DNA of 64,000 bases from Steinernema hermaphroditum (taxonomy: Eukaryota > Nematoda > Chromadorea > Rhabditida > Steinernematidae), in NCBI GenBank assembly GCA_030435675.1, contig CM059621.1:4774001-4838000 (forward strand), given 5' to 3'. This document shows positions 45,175 to 56,319 of this stretch, piece after piece (position 1 is the stretch's first letter; every line of letters starts with the position of its first letter). The notes beneath the pieces are model-generated. The model worked only from the letters and a program-made list of their open reading frames with translations. It was not told where the DNA came from and did not search any database. The position numbers and the translations under genes were made by a program.

Positions 45175-45600
45175 GTCCTCAGCGATCGGTCGGATCGTCC
45201 TCTCGCTCTCTCTGAGATTCACTCGCTAAGTGAACGCTTGTTCTCCGCTATCGTTATAGGCACAATGATCGCCCCGGATCCCAGAAGGCATCGAACACCA
45301 GAGAGCCGTAGTTCTAACGTCTTGCCAAGAAGCCGTCACGACCACCCACGCCGCCAGAGAAGCCGAAGAAACGCTACAATATCGAAGTCCGCGCCACCAG
45401 CTGAACCGAAAATGGATTTCCGCCGTGGTCCATCGCCGCACCTCGACAGCATTCAGCTTCTTCGCCACTACGACGCCCACGCAAACTAATGGAAACGCTG
45501 CATTCCATGTTGGATTCGACTGCTCCATCGAAACCAGAAGAAAATCAGCGACTACAGTATGGTTTTGTAACTTTCTTGTGCATTTATTTATTTGATTAAT
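45175..45600 (+). repeat. most complete copy of dispersed repeat family R1
   Basis: Runs from agcgatcggtcggatcgtcc through cagaaggcatcgaacacca, gagagccgtagttctaacgtc and gaagtccgcgccaccag to ctaatggaaacgctgcattc and cgaaaccagaagaaaatcag. Other copies or parts: 765-1020, 10380-10540 (inverted), 20795-20945, 25675-25770, 25955-26110, 37540-37740 (inverted), 48195-48300 (end only) and 57010-57125 (inverted). No conserved ORF. Confidence 0.6.
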
Positions 45601-46239
45601 TATTTATAATGACTTGTGTAGAAATTTTATTTGATAAGCATACGCGTGGTCCACAAAGTTCGCAATGTAATCTTGCTGCTTGTTTTTATTCGTTATGCCA
45701 AAAAATTGTATTCGACTTAGTACGCTCCATCAGATGTTTCTGAAAATACACTTCAGACGGTCTTCAGTACGTCAACGATGCGTCTATTCTGTCAATGTTT
45801 CAGCTCAGTGAAATTCAGACAAACGAGCCGCTTTAAATGCTTTGTTGAAAGACTGCATAGTGCATAAGACTCCGGAGCAGTACACTACAGCAGACTGGCA
45901 TCTTTCTTTTAATCAGACGCCCATTCATTATCTTTTTTTACAAGATCGGTGTTAATTGCGCACCAATACCTTGAGAAAACATGGAAACTATATAATTTGC
46001 ATATATGCAGCGGTGTACGTAGAAGGTCTGTCTGGGTTACACTAATGACCTCTAAAGACCTTATGCTTTAATCAGGTGTGTATTGAAGTTGTTTACAAAC
46101 ATCCACGATGTCAACACCGTAATTACTGTCCTTTTTTAATGCTCTATTATTCGAAAGGCGCCTTAATGCTGTCAGCAACCGGAAATGTGCATAAAAGCGC
46201 TTTGAGTTTCCTTGTATCAACTGGAAGATCCACTCGAAT

Positions 46240-47486
46240 ATGTTAGATATCGGAAACGAGTCGTTCGTTTTCGGCTCGGAATTGCTTGGCCGAGGATCAC
46301 CAACGCAAACCTATCGGATCGTTGGCTTTGTTGTTTTTACGGTATCTATGGATTAAACACATTTGCACAGGGACCTGTTTAGCTATCATTGTTTGCTTTA
46401 CTCATCGGCTCATACAATTTGTACCTCATCAAAAACATGCATATCTTCCACAACGCTTTTGGATCTTTCTGGGCTAGCCGAACTATTGGTGAAGTTGGCA
46501 GTAACTTTGTCCATGTCGTTTACTCGGGTCCCATGACTATTCTGTAAGTAATAACACTATTGCGCACGTAAAAATGGCTTCAGGCAACCGACGATCATAT
46601 CTCCAAGCATGGGAATAGCTGCATTCACAATTGGCTACTTCTTCGCCTGCCACGCATGTGTCATGCACCAAGTGGTCTCCGTTAATCGCATGGTGGCCGT
46701 GTGCTTTCCGCTCAAATATCGGTCGATTTTCACAAAGCGGATCTGCAAGCTTCTTATCGCCATTTGCTGGATCGAAATCGTCTTCGTAATCCTCTCCTAC
46801 CTGGGTAATCAAATCATAGAAACAAGACTCTAAAACCTTTTGTAGTGATCCCATGCCAAATGGTCGGCTACAGCCCGACGCTCTACGAGCCTATGGAAAG
46901 GGACTTCTCTTATGTTGGAACGACAGTCAACCGATTCTGTTTCTGTGTCTGCTTCGCTACTGTAATCGCTGATTTGGTGACTCTTGTGAAAATCATTCAG
47001 ATCCAGGTGGGGCACTCGCAATATAACGGTCACTCTCATATTGCCAGTTTCAGAGGAGTGGAAAGCAAAATAGTAGGTTTCTGCGGGATGTACGATTCTT
47101 TTGTCAAGTAAGCTTGGTACTCTAAATCCAAAAACAACAAAGTCCATTCTCAGACGTCTGTTCAAAATGTCACAATGATGATCGCACTAACAATGGTCGT
47201 CGTGGTTAACAACAGCAAATCATCCAGTGGAGTCCTGATGCAGATCTTTGCTTTCGACACTTTGATACTTACCCACGTTAATAACGCGTCTGTCTTGTTT
47301 CAGTTATTCGTGTTATTGTACCATTCGTTTAGATTGGCACTGATCATCTTTAATCCCGAAGTGCGTGCTCGCATCTCCGGGAGAATTTTGCCTCAGTCAG
47401 CTGCAGAAAACTCCAAGAGAAGCGGACGTACGCCGAGTGTGTCGCGCCATCCTGTCGAGGGGACCATTCCTGTATTACAGCAATGA
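46240..47486 (+). CDS. srx-like chemosensory GPCR with a 21-nt in-frame deletion (328 aa, 7 exons)
   Basis: Exons 46240-46341, 46383-46543, 46584-46804, 46846-47006, 47054-47107, 47154-47287 and 47333-47486 are in phase to TGA. It is very close to the gene at 43483 (exons 3 and 6 nearly alike). Exon 4 is 161 instead of 182 bp: the seven codons for EYVFVKC in the second outer loop are missing, with the break at 46889/46890 between two GAG words in the ancestral sequence. The lost Cys is the likely partner of the helix 3 disulphide (inference), so folding or ligand binding may differ. ATAAAAG lies at 46191-46197 and AATAAA at 47527-47532. Confidence 0.78.
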
Positions 47487-47539
47487 TGGATATCTCTTTT
47501 CAATAGAAGTGTGAAAGAAAAGAAGAAATAAATGCCCTG

Positions 47540-49280
47540 TACTTTTAATTTGCGCTATGTTTTTGTGCTAACTTTTGAGCAGCAACATAATGTTTCTTTA
47601 CGGAAATACAGTTTTGAGAGCAGCAACATCTCAGGTACACTTACTCCGATCAGTGAACATTCAAGAGATCACGACCTGTAGAAGCTGTAGAATGTTTCGA
47701 AAACAAAGCGCCCCTATTGTTCTAAATCGAAAGGAGTTCCACATTTGCTCCATTATCTTCAACAAGTACTGCCATAGATCGCGTCCATGTCACGTGTAAG
47801 GTGACAGTGAAGACAATAGCCTACATGTTTATATAACAGAAACAAAGATTTCAAGGAATGCCCTTAATATTTCCACTGTTTTTCAAGCAGGTTGCCATTT
47901 ATAGCTAGATGATTCGTGATGTGGTTCAACTGCAGCTATTTTCTAAATTTTTATTTTTGCGCTGTTGTCCGATAATGTGTTTCCTCCGGAATCAGATGGG
48001 ATCGCCGCGTTCTACTCTGATGCCGTGTCCCGTGCCGAAGTCAGAAGACGATGGGCAACTACGGAGTGGCAATATGGTTTTTATACGTCTCGCAAGGCAT
48101 AAGCCTTGGGTTGAGACTATACTTCTGCATTACGAAGCCATAAACTCGTAAAGGCGTAATTGTGTTAAGCGTCGTAAGTGCCTTGACGTGCCTCGACGCC
48201 CGCGCCAACTAATGGAATCGCCACCTTTATATCGTGCCCACCACCAAAGAAAGAAGAGAAGCGAGTACTATGGTGTGATATTGTTCTTTTTTGTGCTTTT
48301 TATGACGCCTTCCACGATTCAAAAGTGTAAACCTGGTAAAAACTCGGCCGTGAGTGTCATATAGTGGACTCCGGTTCTCTATGCATAGTCTTAATCTAAT
48401 GCCGAGCATATGGAGAGCAACAATTAGTCATCCACCTGAAAGTTATGTACATAGTCGCGCAGCAATTTTTGAAGACTGAAGGTACGGGGCTACGGCATCG
48501 AAATCATTGAGATCCGAAAGAGACGCTCGTCTTGGAGACGGTAGTTTTTCCGTTTCGGCTGCGGAGGACCTCTAGCTATGGATTCGTACACGGTGTTCCT
48601 TGTGTAGATGTTGTATCTTCATCTTCATCAAAACTTCCGTACAGTGTAACCTAGTCGAACAATACCTACCACTGGTCAAGGCACGTCAACAAGCCTTTTA
48701 TATACCTACTAACATAGCTGAAAAGAATACGCTTTGGCCGATAGCCTCTTGGCATCCAACATCCAACAACTTAAGGTTTGCGACTTATAAACAGACCAAA
48801 ACAGACTGCGTCAATATCTTTTGTCTTGCAGAAGACAAAAGGTTATTCACCAAGTTCCAACCGCGAAGATCACAAACTCCGCATCATGAAGGTCATGATG
48901 ATCATTGTAGTGTCTGGGATTACGGAAGATAACAGACAGTCTGTGTGAAGATGAGGTGTCACGTCCTTTCTTTGTCTTAACAAAAATAAAACAATTTGAG
49001 CTTCCTGTCTCTTTTTGTGGCGAAGCGCTCATCTTTCAGATAGACCTAGCGTTCCTAAGGCAAGGTCGTTGGCTAGAGCGAGGTGCTAGCTTATTTCTTG
49101 CCCATGGACTAGGTCGAATCAGAGAGCGTTCACTAACTTCTTACAAAATACACAGACAGCTGATGCCTTTTAAAATTAGTCTTGCATTCACTATCCAACA
49201 ACAGTCAGCTTATTCACGACATCGGGAACAATGACCTTCGGCTTACGTTTCATCGATGAACTCCGCCCATTTTCCATTCA
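47540..49280. other. intergenic, repeats only
   Basis: A repeat stretch at about 47995-48130 (tctactctgatgccgtgtcc) recurs at 61640-61775. No gene recognised; a 20-codon hydrophobic mini-ORF at 48886 is too short to support. Confidence 0.4.
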
Positions 49281-49349
49281 AATCTACTGTATAAAAGCTA
49301 CCTGGTCACGCGTCGCATCACCATAACACGCGTAGCAATCTACGCCAGC

Positions 49350-50604
49350 ATGTCTGACGCTGCAAATGAATCTTTCGCCTTTGGATCGGAGCTGATGGGC
49401 CGAGGATATGCTACTCACCTCGATTACGTCGTCGGTGGCATCACTCTAGCGGTATGAAACTGTCACATGGTCAATCCGAAAGAATGTTTATTTAGGCATC
49501 GATAGTCGCTGTTCTTCTGGGCTTCTACAATCTATACCTCGTCAAGACGATTACCATATTCCATAACGCATTCGGTGCGTTTTGGGCGAGTCGAACTGTG
49601 GGAGAGATAGGCAGTAATGCTGTCTATGTACTGTATTCAGGACCTATGACATTACTGTAAGTATAGTAACGAGAAACACGTAGACCCATCTGCTCCAGGC
49701 AACCAAAATGGGTTCACCCCTACGCCGGAATCTTGATCTTCACCATTGGCTACTTCTTCGCCTGTCATGCCTGCGTTATGCATCAGGTGGTCTCGGCGAA
49801 TCGTATGATCGCCGTCTGTCTTCCCCTCAAATATCGACTCATCTTCTCTAAACGAGTTTGTCAAATTCTCATCGCGATGTGTTGGATCGAAGTCGCCTTT
49901 GTTGTACTTCTCTATCTGGGTAATGAACAGCTGAGATATTCGCTTCATCCCTCGTTCCAGTGGTCCCGTGCCAAATGGTCGGCCCGATTACAGCCCGATT
50001 CTCTACGAGTACGTCTTTGTCAAATGTGAAGCCGGTATGGAAAGGGACTTCTCCTACGTCGGAACCGTTGTAAACCGATTCTGCTTTTGCGTCTGTTTCG
50101 CTACCGTAATCACGGATTTGATAACCCTGGTCAAGATCGTTCAAATCAAGGTATCGCCGATGTTTACACACAGTAAATAATCGTTCTTCCAGAAAAGTGG
50201 AAAACAAACATCTACCTTCCGACGAGACGTTCGCTTTTTCTTCCAGGTCATTATCCTTCAAAATCTGCAACTTGTCATCATGCATATTTCAGACTTCTGT
50301 CCAGAACATCACCATGATGATGGCCCTAACGATGATCGTGGTTGCCAATAACAGTCAGTCGCCAGATAGTATGATCACACAGATCCTTGGCTTTGATACA
50401 CTCATCATCACTCACATCAACAATGCGTAAATATTAATGTTGTTTCCCTTTGACCCAAAGGACTCTTTCAGGCTTGCACTAATCATCTTCAATCCAGAAG
50501 TTCGTGCTCGAATTGCTGGAAAATCCACCAATTCGATCGGAGCTGATAGTGGACCACGACAAGTACCTCCGCGTTCTACTGACCATTCATCACACGAGAT
50601 CTGA
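49350..50604 (+). pseudogene. srx-like chemosensory GPCR with a 5-bp frameshift
   Basis: Exons corresponding to the sister genes are all present with good splice sites: 49350-49451, 49496-49656, 49699-49919, 49961-50150, 50193-50246, 50293-50426 and 50472-50604. The protein starts MSDAANESFAFGSELMG and keeps MHQVVSANRMIAVCLP and RRDVRFFFQ. In exon 4, after QMVG, five extra bases (49984-49988, ccgat) throw the frame and lead to an early stop; the continuation YSPILYEYVFVKCEAGMER is intact in the next frame. Exon 4 is 190 bp against 182 in the paralogues (5 bp plus one extra codon). Probably a young pseudogene or an assembly error. TATAAAA at 49290-49296. Confidence 0.75.
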
Positions 50605-50609
50605 GATTC

Positions 50610-52000
50610 GTCGCGTTGGATTTTTAAATATAACAGTGCTGTGGAAGTTTTATATCAAAACAAGACGTTGTTTTCGAATGAAAATGGTGTTTCTTTCTTT
50701 AGTGTACCTGCATTGGATAACATGGCAGATTCCAACTATAAGACGCTCAAGATTCCGTACCGTAGGAACTCCATCCATTTGTGAAATCGACTGATCAGTC
50801 AAAATGACTTACTCCATTAGAGGTGTGGAGACTTCTAGACAAAATACCAAAAAATGTCAAATATTAGGTAGAGTCAGAAGTTCCCGGACCCGTCGTCTCT
50901 TTCATACAATTCGTTTGCCATGATTTTGCGGGTGTCACCGCAGCTTATCTCCGGATACCTCATCCCAGATAGTCCTGGGTGGTCCTATATAGTACAGGTG
51001 ATGTGATGCGAAGATTCAGCCGCGGAACATTAAGCCTCATGGTGATTAATCTGTGTCATAGTAGTAAGAATTTCTGGAAAGTAAAGTTAAGATTTAGGCT
51101 GTGGGAGAGTCGCAGGCGAGCTGTGTATTCATTTTTTGGAACGGGTCCAATATCCAGATTTGGCTTAGACTCCGGACGATGTCTATGGATTTTAAGCGAG
51201 CGAGGGCGAGCGCTTTAGTCTTGACAGCTCCGCGCAATTCCTAGTACCATCGGAGACTCCGCCTTGGATAATCTTATGCATTCTAGGGCGCTACGCTACG
51301 GCGCTACATGTCAAATGTGAAAAAACGTGCTCAACGTATTGAGGTAGGCGAAAAGTCCACTGAAAAGCACGCGCCCAGTATCACTCGATGCTCTAACTGC
51401 AGATTGAGAATCAATCTCATCTTGAGTGTCAGACAACGTGGTTTAGGCGTTTAGCAACGTGTCAACGTCAGCATGGACGACATGGTCTCTGGTGTTTGTA
51501 CACTATGTTGTTGTCAACAATTCTCTCCGTGTGGTTTGTTGTGATCGGTATCTTTGGTGGAGATGTTACACGCGAAATATTATAGGCGCTCAGTGATTCA
51601 GCTTCAATAAGGCCTAAATAACGATTGGATAAATACCGCTTCTGATTGCGTAAACAAAAAACGAAAACAATTTTTTGCAGACGATAAAAGGAATACCAAC
51701 CATTGTTTTATCTCATGAGCAGAAAAACATGGCTGAATTTCATGTTTTAAAGGGTGTGGATAAGAATTTGCTCCAATGCTATAGGGAATCAGAATAGTCA
51801 ACAAAAAAGCAACATTTTCTCTCATCGACGACTCATACGATAGCTCAAACTCACATACAGTGCAGTGCATAATGATAGACTCACCCTACTGAAGTGTTAG
51901 TTCTACAATATCTGATAAATCTTTTGAAACGCGCCTTACACCATCTGAAAGAGCGTCGAAAAACATGTAGGCTCGTCGAAACGCCTGCGCTCAAAGCACA
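50610..52000. other. intergenic, no gene recognised
   Basis: A repeat scrap with gactccggacgatgtctatg at 51150-51215 belongs to the family at 16130-16290. Otherwise nothing supported. Confidence 0.4.
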
Positions 52001-52001
52001 C

Positions 52002-52181
52002 TTAAGGGTCAGTTATAGTTGCGGAAACAGTTCCCGGAAACTGTTTCCGGGCGGTTATAGTGCAAAACGCAACTATAACCGCGAAACTGTTTCCGCAAAC
52101 CTGGAAACCGTTTCCGCGCCCCGGAAACAGTTTTCAAGCAAAATTCGGAAACTGTTTCCGCAACTATAACTGGCCCTTTAA
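52002..52181. mobile_element. palindromic miniature element flanked by TTAA
   Basis: TTAA at 52002-52005 is followed by gggtcagttatagttgcgga, and the far end reads ggaaactgtttccgcaacta and taactggccct before TTAA (52178-52181). The whole interior is built from direct and inverted copies of ggaaactgtttcc. TTAA flanks and G/C-rich ends fit a piggyBac-type non-autonomous element (inference). Confidence 0.7.
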
Positions 52182-53280
52182 CAGTCTAGATAAGGCCGCA
52201 GATTGTTTCTGTCTGCAAATCGACCGGTACATAATGATAGACTCACCTACAGGAGGAGGTTGATTTTCGGTACTCATTTTTGCTTTGCTATCTGTTTATG
52301 GTATTTTCTGTGATTCCCGTTCCCTCTTCATTGATTTTGCCAATCCCCTGGTGTTTTACGATATCGAAACCTTCAAATTGTACTAGAACCAGCTAGGAGA
52401 TAAAGACAACAAGGTATTTTTCACGAAAAGTGAAAAAATAAAACGTGCAAATACGGTGAACCATCTTTCTCTCCATTGAAAATAACGAAGAAAGTGAAAT
52501 AAGTGGAAATAAGTGCTTTTGAGTTTTGAGATGTTTGCAAGCAATTAGAAAGGTGAACGCTCAAAGACCAGCATCGATCTACTGCTCATCCCAGAACAAT
52601 GCATGTTTTCCGTTTCCATACAGACAAAGGTCGCCAGTTCAGTTGTCTACGTATGTCTCTCAATTAGCGTTTCCTACAAGATCATCTACGCATGTCTCAG
52701 TATGATTATGGTTTCCTCTGATTTTGAAAACACTTTTGGGAATTACCCCGGGGATGAGGTGACCGTGTATTAGATGCAACAGCGACGGAAGCTTGTCAAT
52801 GAGATGTTCTGTGAGGTCTCACGCGTAGCAAATGGTGGCAACACGCTGTATGTTACCGATAGATAATACACGGAAGGCGGTCGAAATGGCCAATGCTGTA
52901 AAATAACAGAATCCCTTCCTTCCATCTCCTCGAATTTGGCTAACATAACAGTGGGTGGTTCTTTCATCTATACCGTATAGCAAAACGCGATTGTGCTAGT
53001 GCAGATTGATGTACATTGCTTCGGGTCTGAAATCTCAGACTCCACGTCACCCAGGCTGAATAACTCCGAAAATAGAAGTGTATTTCAAAAAACGATAATA
53101 GCAGTCTCTCACCAGAGATCTGGCCGTGGGGAAATGGTCGAAGATGAAACATAAAAATAACACCAGATGATTGAAAGGCCGCGGAAAGTTAACTGCGTGG
53201 AAGCGGCGAATTCTGAAAGGGGATGGTACCGTTGCATAATGGAATAATTTGATCGAACACGATTTAATGCAAACTTATAT
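52182..53280. other. intergenic, no gene recognised
   Basis: Sequence between the TTAA-flanked element and the 3' end of apc-2. ORFs at 52770-52967 and 52964-53152 (minus) show no domain or splice partner. Confidence 0.4.
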
Positions 53281-53304
53281 ACAAACAACAGTAAACTTAA
53301 GTTA

Positions 53305-56247
53305 TTACGGTCCTAAGTTGTCCTTCACCGCCCGATAGTAACCGTTATTGTACGTCAACATGTTCGCCCTGACCTTCCTTTGCAAAAATCCAGTAACGTC
53401 AGCGATTGTGGGTCCCTGCTTCCCTGGACTCGCGAACATCTTGAAGATCGTATGAATTCGTTCGGCCTTCACCGGCTCCTGATTACTCTGAACAAGCCAT
53501 ATTAGCCAGAACCCAGATTCCAGCAAACTCACAATGAAATTCTTTGTGTACGTCCAGAACTGCTCGAGTGCGTCAATGGCTTCGGTATTTTCGGCAGGTT
53601 CCTCTTCCTCGTCGCTCTCCTCTTCTTCGTTTTCCAAGCGCTTCTCGAACTTCTCCAACAACGCCGGCTGATCAGCGAGCGTATACCATTCGGCGACGGA
53701 ATTTTCAACGATCTTCTGCCGCAGAAGACCATTCTTCGAAAACCATTCGCAACGCCGCTTGATTACACTCTTCTTCATATCCAGCCCTTGGCACAGCTCG
53801 TCTACGTTCCATGAGTCCTTCTCCAGGAACTTCATGAGAATCGCTGCTTGAGCGGTCGGCAAAGTTATGTGTATAGTTTTTCCATAGATTTCCACATCCA
53901 AATCCATATATCCCAGAGAGTTCATCCAGTTCAGTGTTCGCTGATTGCCCTTCTGGTCTTCGAAAGCTTGCCTGTACACGTCCATCGCATTGGCGATTAC
54001 GTCGGGAACCTGCAAACAAGCTCACTCATGTTCATTCCTGTTACGCTATAAACTTGCTTTGACCGTTTCGGTATCGAGTTTTGGCCAGAAGAACGACGAA
54101 ATAATGCGACCCTGCATGCAGAAGGGCTGAAAGCGCGCAAATTAGATAGGAACGCTGATGGAGATGTACAATTTCCGGGGTCATCTTCATTCGATCAAAC
54201 GCCTCCGAATCGGACATATCTCTCAACATGACTTCGCACTGCTGTAGTTCGCCCTCGGTAAATCGACGCTTCATCAGTTCCAAGTAGCGTGTTTCAAATG
54301 ACAACTGAAAAGAGCCGATGATAATTGATATCACGAAGAACATATAATCTTACATCTCTTTCATTTGTTGAGGTCAACCGCTCGCCCAGCAGCTGCCGAT
54401 ATTCCTTGATGAACTGATCTTTACTACCGTAGACCGACACAAGCATATTAAACACATCGGCAGACTCGCGGAAGAAGGGATTGTCGCCCTTGTTGGCGTC
54501 GACAGGGTCAGGATTCCAACTCTGCCACGTGTCGGCGTCTTCTTTCACCATAAAATCGGCGTTCACCTCCCGCATGCCTTCTTCGTCGAACACCACGTGA
54601 GCCTCCTTCGAATCTCGAGTGAGTTCGTCCCTTTTCTCCGTGGTGATGTACATGATGATATTTTTGACGGTGTCCTGACGTGTCCTGTAACCAATAATGC
54701 TGTTGTTGTTGAACGCTCCCGAACCTACTTGAGGTAGTCCTTGATGATACCGCAAACTTTGTGCATAATAACCGACGATGGGTCGATCACCTTCAAGCAG
54801 TCGACGGCGGACGCGTACGCCCTCAAGATATCGTTTGTGGTCACTCCAACGTTCAGAAGGCGATCTTTCACTTCACGAACCAGGCAGTCAGCAAGCTTTA
54901 CACGCCCGTAGCCTTGCGTATCCACAATACAGAGTTTGAGATCTTCGGCTAGGAAGTAGGAGTGAGGAAAGCACGTAACAACAATGTCGTAAATCTGAAA
55001 AGATGCAGTTAGTTGCAGAAATTGATTGTTTCCTCACGTTTTCAATATAGGAATCGATGAGTTTCTGTCGAGCGTACATATCGACCTGCTCCGTCAAGTG
55101 TTTGTGGTGCATAGGCTCGATCATGTACTCCATGGCCCAGTATTTTACATGACGTGCAAACTGAAATAAGAAACATCAGCATTCACTGTGAAAGTGGACA
55201 GTCTGTTTCATTTGCATTTTAGACATCTACAACGGGCAGGCGATATAACGAAATGTAATTAGCAAAACATTTTCGTATGCCTTGCGAGAGTTCCAGTCTA
55301 GACGCAGTCTGATAGCGGTCGAATGAGACGTCTGAGACGTCAGACTCAGTCTCATTAGATGCGGTTTTACACTTTTCCGAAAGTCTCCTGCCTGCGCAGT
55401 AGACGAGACAGTTTCTACAGATAGCATTCCGGATTCATGTGTCTCTAACTTACTGCACATAGCTGGTCGTACTTCCTATCCCACGTTTTTTTCGCTGTTT
55501 CGTCCAAAACGTATCTGTCGATTATATGATGTGTCGCGGCAACATAAATATCGGTGAGATCCTTGACACTCATGTGTACACTCCGCCGCGCGAGAAGAAG
55601 CCGATTGATCCTGATGAAAAATCCCATCGCCAATTGATTGGTGCGATCAACGCTTCCACTGGCCAGGCCAGTTCTCTCCAAAAGCAACGGCTTATCTGGA
55701 AGAGTCAGAACTATCATCAGCACGAGTTATGAAGTGACATACAGTGTTCACTTTTGAACAAGTAGAAAGAGAGCTTGATTAGACGGCGAAGAACAGGAAC
55801 CATCAGCTCAACAACCGGTTTGCTGAAGATGATTTTCGTGCCGTCGTCGTAGAATCTTCTCTTTGCGGCAATCTCGTGAATATCGGCGTACTGGAACCGA
55901 AGCTTGAAACAAGGAGAGTAAACACGACTCACCGTTCGGAGACAAACGTGTAAATTCATGAGCATCTCGTAGAGTTTGTACGGCAACATGTGGATCCCAA
56001 TTTTGTCCGATTCAATAATCCACGTATGTATCTCGCGGAGAACGAAGTTTCTCTGAAAGTAGTACCACTGGCTTCGTTCTTCAGGCGTCTCCTTGATATC
56101 CAAGTCGACAGCATCAAAGGTGGCTTGTTCTGACCGCAGAAACGCGTGCGACAGCCGCATCTTCTCCCCCTTCAAGTTGACGATTTCGAACGAGTCATAG
56201 TCTTGTTCGCTGTCTTCTTCCATCGATTCCACACGGTCCCATGACAT
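53305..56247 (-). CDS. apc-2: anaphase-promoting complex subunit 2, cullin-like (762 aa, 10 exons)
   Basis: Minus-strand exons 55933-56247, 55743-55890, 55454-55695, 55038-55160, 54729-54994, 54354-54684, 54170-54304, 54058-54126, 53533-54009 and 53305-53487 keep phase across all nine introns and give 762 residues. The cullin-homology part carries DYLKTRQDTVKNII and CEVMLRDMSDSEAFDRMKM, then RIISSFFWPKL. The C-terminal winged-helix domain has LPTAQAAILMKFLEKDSW and FLQRKVRANMLTYNNGYYR, which match ANAPC2 rather than CUL1. APC2 holds the RING subunit APC11 and forms the catalytic centre of the ubiquitin ligase that triggers anaphase. The intron 54010-54057 is GC-AG (GCAAGT donor). The 45-bp in-frame intron 53488-53532 must be removed to restore alignment to the human protein, and the 42-bp intron 55891-55932 is also in frame. 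Confidence 0.93.
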
Positions 56248-56262
56248 TTTCTGAAACGAAAC
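56248..56262 (-). promoter_or_regulatory. probable spliced-leader acceptor of apc-2
   Basis: On the minus strand TTTCGTTTCAG stands three bases before the ATG at 56247 with no upstream coding exon, as expected for an SL1 trans-splice site in a nematode. Confidence 0.6.
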
Positions 56263-56319
56263 ACTAAATATTATGCACAGATATAGCGGATACGCACGTA
56301 TATCCACGGAGAGCAAATG

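Noticed and set aside
48886..48948. Mini-ORF starting MKVMMIIVVSG
   Set aside because: Only 20 codons, with no processing site or convincing exon partner.
55227..55460. 77-residue ORF inside apc-2
   Set aside because: Lies in the 293-bp intron 55161-55453; splice sites and APC2 continuity exclude it.
53305..56316. Initial reading of this gene as cullin-1
   Set aside because: The C-terminal end has the APC2 winged-helix and the FWTY stretch, and it lacks the neddylation-site context of CUL1. All exons align in order with APC2.
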